64,000 nucleotides of DNA. It comes from Mesorhizobium sp. (lineage in GTDB: Bacteria; Pseudomonadota; Alphaproteobacteria; Rhizobiales; Rhizobiaceae). The position numbers were made by a program, and so were the translations under genes. Position 1 is the stretch's first letter. The number at the start of each line of letters is the position of its first letter. The stretch lies in the NCBI GenBank assembly GCA_004020365.1, contig SAQR01000012.1:1-64000 (forward strand), written 5' to 3'. The notes beneath the pieces are model-generated. The model had not been told where the DNA came from. It worked only from the letters and a program-made list of their open reading frames with translations, and ran no database searches. Of this stretch, positions 7,395 through 16,445 are shown piece after piece.

Positions 7395-9002
7395 ATGCAC
7401 ACTTCTTTCCGACGTATGTTCATCAATCTGGATCGAGTGCTCCTTAAGCTCGCGTCAGCTGTATTTCTCTTTTGCGTGTGGAGCGGGGATATCCATGCCG
7501 GAGAGTTCAAGAAAACGAATTGTTGGTTCGAGATTCCGCGCGACCGTGGAATGACCTGCGGGACGCTCAATGTCCCTGAAAACCGCAAAAAAGCTTCTGA
7601 GACTGAAATCACCCTATCGGTGGTGGTATTCGAACCCGACCGCGAGCGGCATGAGCCCATTGTGTTTCTCACCGGCGGGCCTGGCCAGCCCACCGATATT
7701 GGCGACCGGGAAGACATCGAGGCATGGTGGCAGTTCATAAGTGATCAAAATTGGATGATCGGGCGCCGAGTGGTCGTGGTCGACCAACGAGGGATAGGAA
7801 AATCAATTCCCAGGCTCAGCTGTTCGCGATATTTCAAGGTCGATCATTGGAACGCCATTTCGCTAAGCGTCGATGCTGAGATCAGCTTCGACAAGCTCAT
7901 GAGAGATGAGGTGGTCGCGTGCCGAGGCGCGCTGATAGCAAAGGGAATTGATCTTTCCGCCTACAACACCGCCGAAAATGCAGCCGACATCAACGACGTT
8001 CGCAACGCTCTCGGCATAGAGAAGTGGGTACTCTACGGCGTCTCTTACGGCACCAGACTTGCCCTGGAAGTTATGAACGAGCACCCGGAGGGCATCTCAG
8101 CGGCCATTCTGGATTCCGTTCTTCCCCTTGATGTCGACTATCTCAAGGAAGACGGGCGAAATCTCGATCGTTCTTTAAAACTGCTGGAACGAGATTGCCA
8201 AAAGGCAAAAAACTGCATGCGCGGGCTGGGAGACGCGGTGCGAGCGATCGTGAAGCAGCTGGACAAACAGCCGGTGCTTTTGCGCAGCGATGACGGAGGA
8301 AACGATCCCGCTCAGTACAGATATGTCTCCGGCGCTGATTTTCTTGAGCTTATATTCGGATTGCTATATGATCGTTATGCTATCGAAGATATTCCAAAGC
8401 TAATCGAGAAAACATACGAAAACGATTTCAGACCGCTTGCGGATATGATCTTTGAAGGTGACGATACCGAGATTGCCCAAGGCATGGATTTTTCGGTCAC
8501 TTGCTCCGAGACCAACAGATCCGAGCTGTCTGACAAGCGCCTCGAATACTGGAGGAAGTGGATCGGAGAGGCCGACTATACCTGGGTTTGCCCGCTTTGG
8601 TTTCCTCAGGGAATGACGATTTCGCAAAAGCATCCCCGCCGCCTGGATATCCCGACCCTGCTGTTGTCGGGCGAGTATGATCCAGCAACACCATCCCACT
8701 GGGCATATCGTGCGGCCAAAAGCCTTCCGTTTGGGCAGGTCGTCGTGCTTCGCGGGATTGGGCACGATGTGATCGATTCCGACCCTTGCGGATCGGAGGT
8801 CGTCGCCGACTTCCTGGCGAACCCCAGACGCAAGCTGAAGACTGGGTGCATTGGGCAGATGCAGGCTCCGCAGTTTACCGTCACAGCCGAGGAGCGGCCA
8901 GGGCCGGTAGCGCAGCGGACTGCGGCGATAAGGTCGCCAAAGCAGATGAGGTCGCCGTTCCGGTTCAGCCATCGCTCTTCAACATCACCCAAGGAACACT
9001 AG
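7395..9002 (+). CDS. Secreted alpha/beta hydrolase (peptidase S33 / TAP-like)
   Basis: A 535-residue hydrolase with an N-terminal signal segment (VLLKLASAVFLFCVWSG). The fold shows FLTGGPGQP as the oxyanion region, the nucleophile elbow GVSYGTR, the acid in SGEYDPATP and the catalytic His in GIGHDV, as in the proline iminopeptidase/TAP family. Conserved Cys residues in the core suggest disulphides in the periplasm. The C-terminal 50 residues are Arg/Ser/Pro-rich and outside the fold. The start at 7395 has a GGAGGG six bases upstream; the in-frame TTG/GTG-type start at 7332 lacks one. Base composition is less GC-rich than in most of the window, fitting transferred DNA. Substrate unknown. Confidence 0.85.
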   Translation: MHTSFRRMFINLDRVLLKLASAVFLFCVWSGDIHAGEFKKTNCWFEIPRDRGMTCGTLNVPENRKKASETEITLSVVVFEPDRERHEPIVFLTGGPGQPTDIGDREDIEAWWQFISDQNWMIGRRVVVVDQRGIGKSIPRLSCSRYFKVDHWNAISLSVDAEISFDKLMRDEVVACRGALIAKGIDLSAYNTAENAADINDVRNALGIEKWVLYGVSYGTRLALEVMNEHPEGISAAILDSVLPLDVDYLKEDGRNLDRSLKLLERDCQKAKNCMRGLGDAVRAIVKQLDKQPVLLRSDDGGNDPAQYRYVSGADFLELIFGLLYDRYAIEDIPKLIEKTYENDFRPLADMIFEGDDTEIAQGMDFSVTCSETNRSELSDKRLEYWRKWIGEADYTWVCPLWFPQGMTISQKHPRRLDIPTLLLSGEYDPATPSHWAYRAAKSLPFGQVVVLRGIGHDVIDSDPCGSEVVADFLANPRRKLKTGCIGQMQAPQFTVTAEERPGPVAQRTAAIRSPKQMRSPFRFSHRSSTSPKEH

Positions 9003-9118
9003 TTCTCCTGTGGCAAGCACCGCCAAGCTGTATCGCGATCGCGGGCGGCCTGAGCGCTGCCCGACTCGCAATTCAAGATTCGGTGTGTTTAGATAAGTAC
9101 CTTACTGAGGGGCTGGCG

Positions 9119-10213
9119 GTGGGCGCAGCTTTCGATTTTGACGCGATTGGCGTTGCCTTTGTCGAGGCAGCCCTCGATCCATCACGCTGGGATGCCGCGA
9201 TGGATGTCGCGGAAAAGGCCACCGGGAGCGCCGGAGCGCTGCTCTTCGACATAAAAGGGCGCCTGCCACTCGTGCCTTGCAGCCGCACCATGGCCCCTGC
9301 TCTCGACACCTACGTCCGCGACGGCTGGATAAACCGCGACGAGCGGTATCGCCTCATCAACTTCCTCGATCGGAAAGGCGTCGCCTCGGAGTTCGACCTC
9401 CTGACTTCAGACGATATCGCCAAGCACCCATATTACCAGGAATTCCTCGCGCCTTTCGGCCTGCGATGGTGCGCGGCCGTCAAGATCGCTGCAGGAGACG
9501 AGTTCTGGGCACTGTCGCTGCAACGGTCGATCCAACAGGGTCCGTTCACGCCAGACGAGATGGGACAGCTGGCCGAACTTTCGAAGCAGCTGGGCTCTGT
9601 GGCCGCAGTTGCGCGGGCAATCGGTTTCGGGAGGGCCGACGCGGCACTGGATGCGTTTAGCGCCACCGAAACGCCTGCCGTCATATTGGACAGGAGCGGC
9701 AACGTCCTCCGGTCCAATGCTCCGGCGGAAAGGCTTCTGGGGCGAGGCCTGCAGATTACGCGCCGGCGTCTGGTGTCCTTTGACCGAACCGCGACAGATA
9801 CTCTCGACCGATCGCTGAAAGCGCTGCTGTGTTCGCCTGACACGGCCGCATCGATGCCACCCGTGCCACTGCCCAGACTGCAAGGGCGGCCGCTCCTTGC
9901 CTATCCGTTGCGACTTCCAAAAGTCTCCTACAACGCGCTGGCGCCGTGCCAGGCAATCGTCATCCTCATTGATCCTGACGCGAGACCTGCTCCTGCTGAA
10001 GCCGTGCTGCAGTCCTGCTTCAGGCTGACAGCGTCCGAAGCGAGGCTGGCGAGAAAGATTTGCTCGGGACACGGCGTTGAAGCGGCAGCCGACGAACTTG
10101 GCGTTTCCTATGAGACTGGGCGCAACCAGCTGAAATCGGTCTTCGCGAAGACGCAGACGCATCGGCAGTCGGAGCTGGTCGCGCTTCTCACAAGGCTCTC
10201 GAGCGGCCGATAG
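9119..10213 (+). CDS. LuxR-type HTH regulator with GAF-like sensor domain
   Basis: A 364-residue regulator. Residues 1-170 look like a divergent GAF/sensor region and about 180-270 like a PAS-type module (ETPAVILDRSGNVLRSN). The C-terminal 60 residues (FRLTASEARLARKI, then AADELGVSYETGRNQLKSVF) are a LuxR-class helix-turn-helix. The GTG start at 9119 has GAGGGG six bases upstream and removes an improbable extension that overlaps the hydrolase gene. It ends close to, and converges with, the metallo-hydrolase gene. The regulated genes are not evident. Confidence 0.8.
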   Translation: MGAAFDFDAIGVAFVEAALDPSRWDAAMDVAEKATGSAGALLFDIKGRLPLVPCSRTMAPALDTYVRDGWINRDERYRLINFLDRKGVASEFDLLTSDDIAKHPYYQEFLAPFGLRWCAAVKIAAGDEFWALSLQRSIQQGPFTPDEMGQLAELSKQLGSVAAVARAIGFGRADAALDAFSATETPAVILDRSGNVLRSNAPAERLLGRGLQITRRRLVSFDRTATDTLDRSLKALLCSPDTAASMPPVPLPRLQGRPLLAYPLRLPKVSYNALAPCQAIVILIDPDARPAPAEAVLQSCFRLTASEARLARKICSGHGVEAAADELGVSYETGRNQLKSVFAKTQTHRQSELVALLTRLSSGR

Positions 10214-10307
10214 TTCGCGCATGACCGTTCTGTCCATTATCATCGGTTGTTGCAAATTATTGTCGATGGAATGGAAACGCGTGTGGCGACAGGCGCCGCA
10301 ATTGGCA

Positions 10308-11294
10308 CTAGAACGTATATCGCTTGCCTACCGAAATCGGCACGAGCCTTTCTTCTCCAAAAGCGTCTGAAAGGGCGTTCATGGCGCGCCAGCCGGTGCA
10401 ATGACCGGCGACGATGCAGGCCAAGTTGAATTCGCCCATCGACTTGACGGTTTCAGGGATGATCCGCTCATTCGGACCAGCCAGATGCAAGCCTCCGACG
10501 ACAGCGTGAATTGGCGTGTCGCCGAACGTTTCCTTCGCATGTTTCAGCACGTTGACTGCTCCGGCGTGAGTACATGCAGTGAAGATGATCAGACCCTTGC
10601 CCGTGACATTAACGGCGACGAACCGCTCGTCCATGAGCAACTCATCGGGTTCCCATCCCTCGCCGTTCAACTTCATCCGATGCTGCCCAGGAAGACCTCG
10701 CTCAAACGTTGTTACGCGCGGTATCTCGCCGCTCAGAAAAGCCATGCCGTTCGCTATCGGCTGCGCCTCGGTGGTGTTGATGACCTTGGCGCCATGAGCC
10801 GTCAGCGTGTCGATGCTCGGAACATCCTCCAAGAGCAGCATGCCGCCATCCGGCTGTTTCATCGCGCGTGTCCGGAACATGTCGGGGTGGGAATAATAAG
10901 GAATCTCGCGACCGCCATTCCGGTCACGGATGATCTGCAGCGCTCTTAGCATCGCCCCGCCATGGTCAAAATGGCCATGCGAAAGGACGATGGCTTCGAC
11001 CGATCCCAGATCAATCCCCAGCCTTGAGACATTTTGCTCGAATATGCGGTCCTCCGGACCGCTGTCGAACAGGATGGTCCTGATCTCCGCGCCCTGTCGA
11101 ATCGTTATCAGGCAGGAAAGGCCGTGCGCGGCGCAGCAGAGGCACGCGCCGCCAAGGACCCAGGCGCCGCGCCGCTTGCGTCCCAGCGCTCCAAACTCGG
11201 TTTCGACGAATGCAGGCACCGAGGAGAGATTGTCGGTTGTGTTGTCGACCAGAACGAGTACTTCGACGCTGTCAAAAGGCTTGAGGTCTGGCAT
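10308..11294 (-). CDS. MBL-fold metallo-hydrolase
   Basis: A 328-residue metallo-beta-lactamase-fold enzyme. The metal-binding motif SHGHFDHGG is present, with further His ligands in FTACTHAGAVN and VVGGLHLAG. The layout (long insertion, AGHCTGW near the C-terminus) resembles the archaeal/bacterial branch related to dihydropterin ribofuranosyl-phosphate synthases (MJ0936-like), so a small-molecule phosphate or ester substrate is more likely than a beta-lactam. The start at 11294 has a GGAGG five bases upstream; a longer reading to 11360 has none. No signal peptide is seen. The neighbouring convergent regulator gives no clear link. Confidence 0.85.
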   Translation of the reverse strand: MPDLKPFDSVEVLVLVDNTTDNLSSVPAFVETEFGALGRKRRGAWVLGGACLCCAAHGLSCLITIRQGAEIRTILFDSGPEDRIFEQNVSRLGIDLGSVEAIVLSHGHFDHGGAMLRALQIIRDRNGGREIPYYSHPDMFRTRAMKQPDGGMLLLEDVPSIDTLTAHGAKVINTTEAQPIANGMAFLSGEIPRVTTFERGLPGQHRMKLNGEGWEPDELLMDERFVAVNVTGKGLIIFTACTHAGAVNVLKHAKETFGDTPIHAVVGGLHLAGPNERIIPETVKSMGEFNLACIVAGHCTGWRAMNALSDAFGEERLVPISVGKRYTF

Positions 11295-11435
11295 GGTTAC
11301 CTCCGGAGGGTCCACTTGTCTTGCCGACCAGAAAATTAGGTCGCACCAGTGACTTGGCAATCGAGCGTTGATCTACGGCGCTTTTGCGTGGATAACCGCC
11401 CTCGCCTCGTCGACCCGCCGCGCAGGCCACGCCAA

Positions 11436-12494
11436 TCACATACGCCGGCCGGTTTTCGCGTCGAACAGGTGAGCGCAGGCGCGATCGACTTCGATCCGCA
11501 CCTGCGCGCCTTGCTTGAGCGGCAGCCGCTCGCGGAACAGACAGGCAATTTCCTCGCCGGCGCAGTCGACCTTGGCGAAGATTTCCGAGCCCGTGGCTTC
11601 CAGAAGCGTGACCGTGCCCGGCATGCCCTGGGCAGTTGCGCGGATGTGCTCGGGACGGATGCCGTAGACAAGTTCGCGTCCTGCAGCGTCGGTCGGGCGG
11701 GCGCCTTCCGGCAGCGGCAGGATCAGCCCGCCGGCGCTGCGGAACACGCCTTCCTCGATGCGCCCGGCAATGAAATTCATGGCGGGCGAGCCGATAAAGC
11801 CGGCAACGAAGAGATTGGCCGGCTGGTCGTAGAGGTCGAGCGGCGCGCCGATCTGCTCGACCAGGCCGTCATGCAGCACGACGATCTTGTCGGCCATGGT
11901 CATCGCTTCGATCTGGTCATGGGTGACATAGATGGTTGTGGTGCCGAGCCGCTGGTGCAGCGCCTTGATCTCGCCGCGCATCTGAACGCGCAGCTTGGCG
12001 TCGAGATTGGAGAGCGGCTCGTCGAACAGGAAGACCTGCGGGTCGCGCACGATGGCGCGGCCCATGGCGACGCGCTGGCGCTGGCCGCCGGAGAGCTGAC
12101 GCGGATAGCGCTCAAGCAGCTTTTCCAGGCCAAGGATATTGGCCGCATTCCTGACGCGGCCAGCGGTATCGGCGGGATCGGCTTTCTTGATCTTGAGGGC
12201 AAAGCCCATATTGTCGGCCACCGTCATATGCGGATAGAGCGCGTAATTCTGGAACACCATGGCGATGTTGCGGTCCCGCGCCCGCAGATTGTTGACCATA
12301 CGCTCGCCGATGGTGATCTTGCCGCCCGAGATCGTTTCAAGCCCGGCAATCATGCGCAGCAGCGTCGACTTTCCGCATCCCGACGGGCCGACCAGGATGA
12401 CGAACTCGCCGTCGGCGATGTCGACGCTGACGTCATGAATGATCCTGGTGGCTCCGAAAGCCTTCTGCACGTTGTTGATGGTTACCGATGCCAT
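11436..12494 (-). CDS. Sugar ABC transporter ATP-binding protein (MalK/UgpC type)
   Basis: A 352-residue ATPase that powers the import of a carbohydrate through the two permeases encoded just upstream. It carries Walker [11 protein letters not shown]-loop [12 protein letters not shown], signature LSGGQRQR, Walker [13 protein letters not shown], the H-loop His in YVTHDQ and a C-terminal MalK-type TOBE/regulatory region of about 110 residues. It is the last gene of the operon 15700 -> 11436. Its C-terminal stop lies 141 bases from the divergently oriented start of the metallo-hydrolase. Confidence 0.95.
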   Translation of the reverse strand: MASVTINNVQKAFGATRIIHDVSVDIADGEFVILVGPSGCGKSTLLRMIAGLETISGGKITIGERMVNNLRARDRNIAMVFQNYALYPHMTVADNMGFALKIKKADPADTAGRVRNAANILGLEKLLERYPRQLSGGQRQRVAMGRAIVRDPQVFLFDEPLSNLDAKLRVQMRGEIKALHQRLGTTTIYVTHDQIEAMTMADKIVVLHDGLVEQIGAPLDLYDQPANLFVAGFIGSPAMNFIAGRIEEGVFRSAGGLILPLPEGARPTDAAGRELVYGIRPEHIRATAQGMPGTVTLLEATGSEIFAKVDCAGEEIACLFRERLPLKQGAQVRIEVDRACAHLFDAKTGRRM

Positions 12495-12539
12495 TGGATT
12501 TCTCCGCGAGAAAAATTGATGTCGAGCTGGAATGCGGCT

Positions 12540-13361
12540 TCAGCCGCCCTTGACCGCGCCGGCGGTCAGCCCGGCAACGATCTGCTTTTGCGCGAACATG
12601 GTCAGGACCAGCACCGGCAGCGTCACCACCAGTGCGGCGGCGGCGAGCGGTCCCCAGCTCACCTGCTCGTAGGAAAGCATGTTGTAGACGGCGACCGGCA
12701 GCGTGCGCGTCTCGCGGCTGGCGAGCACCACGCCAAAGACGAAATTGTTCCACGAAAAGATGACCGACAGGATGAAGGCGACAACGATGCCCGGCTTGGC
12801 GATTGGCAGCGCGACCAGCCGGAACACCTGCCAGGAGCTGGCGCCGTCGATGTTGGCCGCCTCTTCCAGTTCCATCGGCGTGGTCTCGAAATAGCCGATC
12901 ATCACCCAGACCACGATCGGCACCGTCACCACCAGGTGGATGATGATCTGCGGCCAGAGCGTGCCGAGGATCCCGATCCATTGGAACAGCAGAAACAGCG
13001 GGATGAGGTAGGACAGCCCCGGCGTCATGCGGGCGATCATGATGACGACCGCCGATCTTTCGGCCTTGAGCCTTGCTATGCCATAACCGGCCGGCACGCC
13101 GATCAGCAGCGCCAGCAACGTCGCCGTGCCGGTCACCAGAACCGAATTCCAGAGATAGAGCAGGAAATTGTTCTCCTCGAACACTTTTACATAGTTCGAC
13201 CAGGCAAAGCGTTCGGGGATCAGGATCGGCGGATAAGCGCCGTTGTCGATCTCGAATTTCAGCGAAAGCGAGATCATCCAGAGGAAGAACAGAATCGCCG
13301 GCGAGACGACGACCAGAGCCGCGAAAAACAGGCCGATCTGATTGAGCAGACGTGAGCTCAT
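12540..13361 (-). CDS. Sugar ABC transporter permease (MalG type)
   Basis: A 273-residue inner-membrane permease with six predicted transmembrane helices. The EAA loop LEEAANIDGASSWQVFRLV, which docks with the ATPase, sits around residue 155-173. The C-terminus ends IVAGLTAGAVKGG, the typical MalG ending. Its start touches the stop of the MalF-type gene (13362), so the two are translationally coupled. It works with the proteins of 14363-13362 and 12494-11436. Confidence 0.95.
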   Translation of the reverse strand: MSSRLLNQIGLFFAALVVVSPAILFFLWMISLSLKFEIDNGAYPPILIPERFAWSNYVKVFEENNFLLYLWNSVLVTGTATLLALLIGVPAGYGIARLKAERSAVVIMIARMTPGLSYLIPLFLLFQWIGILGTLWPQIIIHLVVTVPIVVWVMIGYFETTPMELEEAANIDGASSWQVFRLVALPIAKPGIVVAFILSVIFSWNNFVFGVVLASRETRTLPVAVYNMLSYEQVSWGPLAAAALVVTLPVLVLTMFAQKQIVAGLTAGAVKGG

Positions 13362-14363
13362 CTATTTGCCCTCCGCATCGTTCCACTGCGAGCGCTGGCG
13401 CAGCATCAGGAGAATGAAGGACAGCGCCACGATGACGATGAAGAACACCACGGCCATGGCCGAGCCATAGCCGATGTCGTAGTAGGAAAAGGCGGTGTTG
13501 TAGAGATAGATGTTGATGGTTTCGGACGCCGTGCCCGGCCCGCCCTGGGTCATCGCATAGATGATGTCAAAACTCTTCAGTGCATCGATGGTGCGGATGA
13601 TCAACGCAATCATCAGGAACGGCGCGATCATCGGCAAAGTGAGGTAGCGGAATTGCTGCCAGGCATTGGCACCGTCGATCTCGGCGCTCTCGAACGGCTC
13701 GCGCGGCACCGAAGCCAGCCCGCCCAGCACGATCAGCATCACCAGCGGCGTCCACTGCCAGGTCTCGACCGCGACCAGCGAAGGGATGACCGTGTTGGCG
13801 TTAAAAATCCATTCCTGCGCCGGGATGCCGACCAGCGACAGAAGGTAGTTGAGCACGCCGAGCTGGGGATGGAACATCATGGTCCAGACCAGCGCCACGG
13901 CAACTGGCGTTGCCATCATCGGCATGACGAAGACGCCGCGCAGCAGGCCGCGCAGCGGAAACCTGGCGTCGAAGATCAGGGCGGCGACAGTGCCCAACAA
14001 CATCGGCGCCGCCACCGACAGCGAGGTGTAGGTCAACGTATGAACAAGCGATTCCCAGAATCGCGGGTCGCTGGCCAGACGGAGATAGTTTTCCATCCCG
14101 GCAAAGCTCCGCGACTGGCCGAGCGTCCAGCGGTTGACGCTCATCCAGAGCGTGAAAGCCCAGGGAAAGACGATCACGGCGCTAACGACGACAAGCGCCG
14201 GAACGACGAAGGGCCAGTAGTTGGGAGCCAGCCGGATCGACTGGCTCCCTTCGATGGCTTGCGTCGCCGCCTCGGTGCGGTCAGCCGTCACCTCGGTGCG
14301 ATCTGTCGTCACCTCGGCGCGACCTGTCGTCGCCCCGGTGCGTTCTGGGGCGATGGCGGACAT
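13362..14363 (-). CDS. Sugar ABC transporter permease (MalF type) with repeat-encoded N-terminal tail
   Basis: A 333-residue permease. Six helices begin at about residue 47 (PNYWPFVVPALVVV), and the EAA-type loop PFESAEIDGANAWQQFRYL docks the ATPase. The first 40 residues are an unusual hydrophilic tail built from repeated 7-residue units (RTEVTAD, RAEVTTD and so on), encoded by four 21-bp tandem repeats. The ATG at 14363 overlaps the stop codon of the binding-protein gene by one base. A reading in the same frame that runs upstream to 14855 is only the shadow of that gene. Confidence 0.93.
   Translation of the reverse strand: MSAIAPERTGATTGRAEVTTDRTEVTADRTEAATQAIEGSQSIRLAPNYWPFVVPALVVVSAVIVFPWAFTLWMSVNRWTLGQSRSFAGMENYLRLASDPRFWESLVHTLTYTSLSVAAPMLLGTVAALIFDARFPLRGLLRGVFVMPMMATPVAVALVWTMMFHPQLGVLNYLLSLVGIPAQEWIFNANTVIPSLVAVETWQWTPLVMLIVLGGLASVPREPFESAEIDGANAWQQFRYLTLPMIAPFLMIALIIRTIDALKSFDIIYAMTQGGPGTASETINIYLYNTAFSYYDIGYGSAMAVVFFIVIVALSFILLMLRQRSQWNDAEGK
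14263..14346. repeat. Four 21-bp tandem repeats inside the permease gene
   Basis: Units at 14263-14283, 14284-14304, 14305-14325 and 14326-14346 share the pattern GTCACCTCGGTGCG with a few changes. They are in frame and encode a Thr/Arg/Glu-rich heptad in the N-terminal cytoplasmic tail of the MalF-type permease. Such units can expand or contract by slippage without breaking the frame. Confidence 0.85.
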
Positions 14364-15700
14364 CAGCCCTGCTCGCTCCTGTCGAGAACCGGCTGGAACT
14401 GCGCGGTGGCCTTCTTCAGCTCGTCGGCAGGATCGGCACCGGCAATCATGTTGGTCAACGCCACGCCGTAGATGTCGCGGAACTCGGTGACCGGGATGAT
14501 CACCGGCAGCGCCAGCTTGCTGATATTGCCGGACTGAACCACCGCATCGAGCCAGCTCGCCGGCATGGTGACGCCTTCGCGCACCTTGGGATCTTCCAGC
14601 ACCGACTTGCGGAACGGCACGCCGGCGCCGGCCTGGAGCAGGCGCGCACCCATCGCCGGCGAAACCGCCCACTGGCAGAATAGATAGGCAGCTTCCTTCT
14701 TTTCGCTGGAGGCGGTCACGCCGAGGCCGTCGCCAAACGTCCCGGAGGCATGCGCCTTGGGCCCCTTGGGCATGACGCCATAGCCGACCTTGCCGACCAC
14801 GCGCGACTTTTCGGGATTTTCCATCGGCGGGGCAAATCCGACGCCATCGAACCACATGCCGATCTTGCCTTGCAGGAAGGCGGACTGCGCTTCAGCCCAA
14901 TTGAAGCCGGTGACACCAGGAGGGGCGGACTTGGTCATCAGCCTCTGGTAGAGGGCAGCGGCCTCGATCGCCTCGGGCGTTTCGGTGCGCAGCTTGCCCT
15001 TGTCGTCGAGCGGCGTCATGTCGTAGCCGAGCATCAGCGACGTCCACACCGGCGTGTTGGCATTTTTCAGGCCGCGGGCGACGAAGCCGAACGTGTTGGT
15101 CGATGGATCGGTCAGCGCTTCGGCGGCGGCCACCAGCTGGTCGAACGATTCAGGGTATTTGAGGCCCTTGGCCTCGAACAGCTCCTTGTTCCAGTAGACG
15201 ATCCAGTAGTCCACCGAGAACGGCAGCGAACGCAGCACGCCCTGGTTGTCCTTGGCGAAAAGCATGCCGGCCTCGGCGAAATCGCTTTCGACCAGGCCGG
15301 GATCGGTCAGGGTGGGATCGGCGAGATAGCCGGCGATGTCGGCCAGCCAGCCACCCTTCTCGAACTGGCGCTTCTGCACGTGATAGCTCAGATGCACGAC
15401 ATCGAAGCTCGGCCTGCCGGAGCTGAGCTCGATCACCGTCTTCTGCCGCTGCTGCTGTTCCGGCGTCGCCTCGGCATTGACCTTGATGCCGGTCATTTCC
15501 TCGAATTCGGCAATGTATTTCAGGATGGTGTCGCTGCGCGGGCTTTTCACCAGATTGACGTCGAGCGTCGTGCCGGCAAAGCGCTTCCAGTCGACGCTGG
15601 CGGAAAAGCTCGGGCGAAGGCCGGCCAGGCTCGCGGCGGCGAGCGCCGTGGTTCCTGCAAGGACTTGCCTTCTTGTTGGCTTGAACGGATTGGACGACAT
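14363..15700 (-). CDS. Sugar ABC transporter substrate-binding protein (Tat-exported)
   Basis: A 445-residue extracellular solute-binding protein of family 1. The N-terminus PTRRQVLAGTTALAAASLAG has the twin-arginine pattern, so it is probably exported folded by Tat rather than Sec. The mature part shows typical motifs such as FEEMTGIKVNAEATPEQQ and GVMPKGPKAHASGTFGDG. It captures the sugar in the periplasm for the permeases encoded immediately downstream. The start at 15700 is preceded by a GGAGGAA. It is followed without gap by the permease gene. The ligand cannot be predicted; the neighbouring tagatose-type genes suggest a hexose or hexitol. Confidence 0.93.
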   Translation of the reverse strand: MSSNPFKPTRRQVLAGTTALAAASLAGLRPSFSASVDWKRFAGTTLDVNLVKSPRSDTILKYIAEFEEMTGIKVNAEATPEQQQRQKTVIELSSGRPSFDVVHLSYHVQKRQFEKGGWLADIAGYLADPTLTDPGLVESDFAEAGMLFAKDNQGVLRSLPFSVDYWIVYWNKELFEAKGLKYPESFDQLVAAAEALTDPSTNTFGFVARGLKNANTPVWTSLMLGYDMTPLDDKGKLRTETPEAIEAAALYQRLMTKSAPPGVTGFNWAEAQSAFLQGKIGMWFDGVGFAPPMENPEKSRVVGKVGYGVMPKGPKAHASGTFGDGLGVTASSEKKEAAYLFCQWAVSPAMGARLLQAGAGVPFRKSVLEDPKVREGVTMPASWLDAVVQSGNISKLALPVIIPVTEFRDIYGVALTNMIAGADPADELKKATAQFQPVLDRSEQG

Positions 15701-15762
15701 TTCTTCCTCCCTGGGTTGCTGTCGTTGTGGATAGTGTCGCGGCAGCCGCGAACCATACGTCC

Positions 15763-16422
15763 TCAAATCTGGAGCGCCAACCGGCGCGCGTTGTCGATAT
15801 GCCGGCTGATCGCCTCGACCGCCTTTTGCGGGTCGCGGCTCTCGAGCGCTTCGATCACCGTCAGGTGCTCCTGCATCACCGGCACGACGCGCCCGTCGAT
15901 GCGGAAACGCTCCTGGTGGATCAGCCTGATCTTTACCGAATTGACCAGATACGCCTTGGCGATGATCTCGTTGCCCAGCGCATCGATGAAGGTGTCGTGC
16001 ATGGCCCAATCGATGTTCTGGGCCCTGGCTTCCATTTCCGGCGTCGGCGCCTGCGACAAGGCTTGAGCCAGCATGTCCTCATGTTCACGCCGCAGGCGGG
16101 CGAGTGCGGCGTCGGAGGCGTTGACGGTGAACAGCGCCACCGCCTCGCGCTCCATGAACAGGCGAAACTGGAAGGCCTCGCGGATCAGGTTGATGTCGAT
16201 ATGGGCGATCTGCATACCGCGCTGCGGGATGGTCGTCAAAAGCCCCTCGGCCTCGAGACGCGGCACGATCTCACGGATGGCGCCAAGCGGCAGCCCGGTA
16301 AAGGCAACCAGTTCGCGCTGCGACACGAACTGTCCCGGCCGCAGATCGCGGGCCAGCAAATGCCGCGTGAAGCTGGCATAAGCTCTTTCCCTGAGGGTTG
16401 CCGGTTCGCTGCTGTCGTCCAT
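15763..16422 (-). CDS. GntR-family regulator (FCD domain)
   Basis: A 219-residue FadR/FCD-type repressor. The winged helix is at residues 10-75 (VSQRELVAFTGLPLGAIREI, then a TTIPQRGMQI wing). The all-helical FCD ligand domain follows, with metal-binding positions carried by Asp/His residues around WAMHDTFID and the C-terminal ISRHIDNARR. It lies between the DapA-like gene and the transporter genes on the same strand and very likely controls them in response to a pathway metabolite. A candidate operator is the palindrome at 17371-17382. Confidence 0.9.
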   Translation of the reverse strand: MDDSSEPATLRERAYASFTRHLLARDLRPGQFVSQRELVAFTGLPLGAIREIVPRLEAEGLLTTIPQRGMQIAHIDINLIREAFQFRLFMEREAVALFTVNASDAALARLRREHEDMLAQALSQAPTPEMEARAQNIDWAMHDTFIDALGNEIIAKAYLVNSVKIRLIHQERFRIDGRVVPVMQEHLTVIEALESRDPQKAVEAISRHIDNARRLALQI

Positions 16423-16445
16423 TTCAGCGCGCTTCCCTTTGCCGG

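Noticed and set aside
4837-11294. Intact genomic island or prophage at the tRNA
   Set aside because: No integrase, excisionase or repeat of the tRNA 3' end was found; only a decayed hotspot is supported.
11349-13355. 668-codon plus-strand ORF
   Set aside because: It lies wholly opposite the ABC ATPase and permease genes, which carry complete family motifs; the ORF itself is rich in His/Arg/Asp with no domain.
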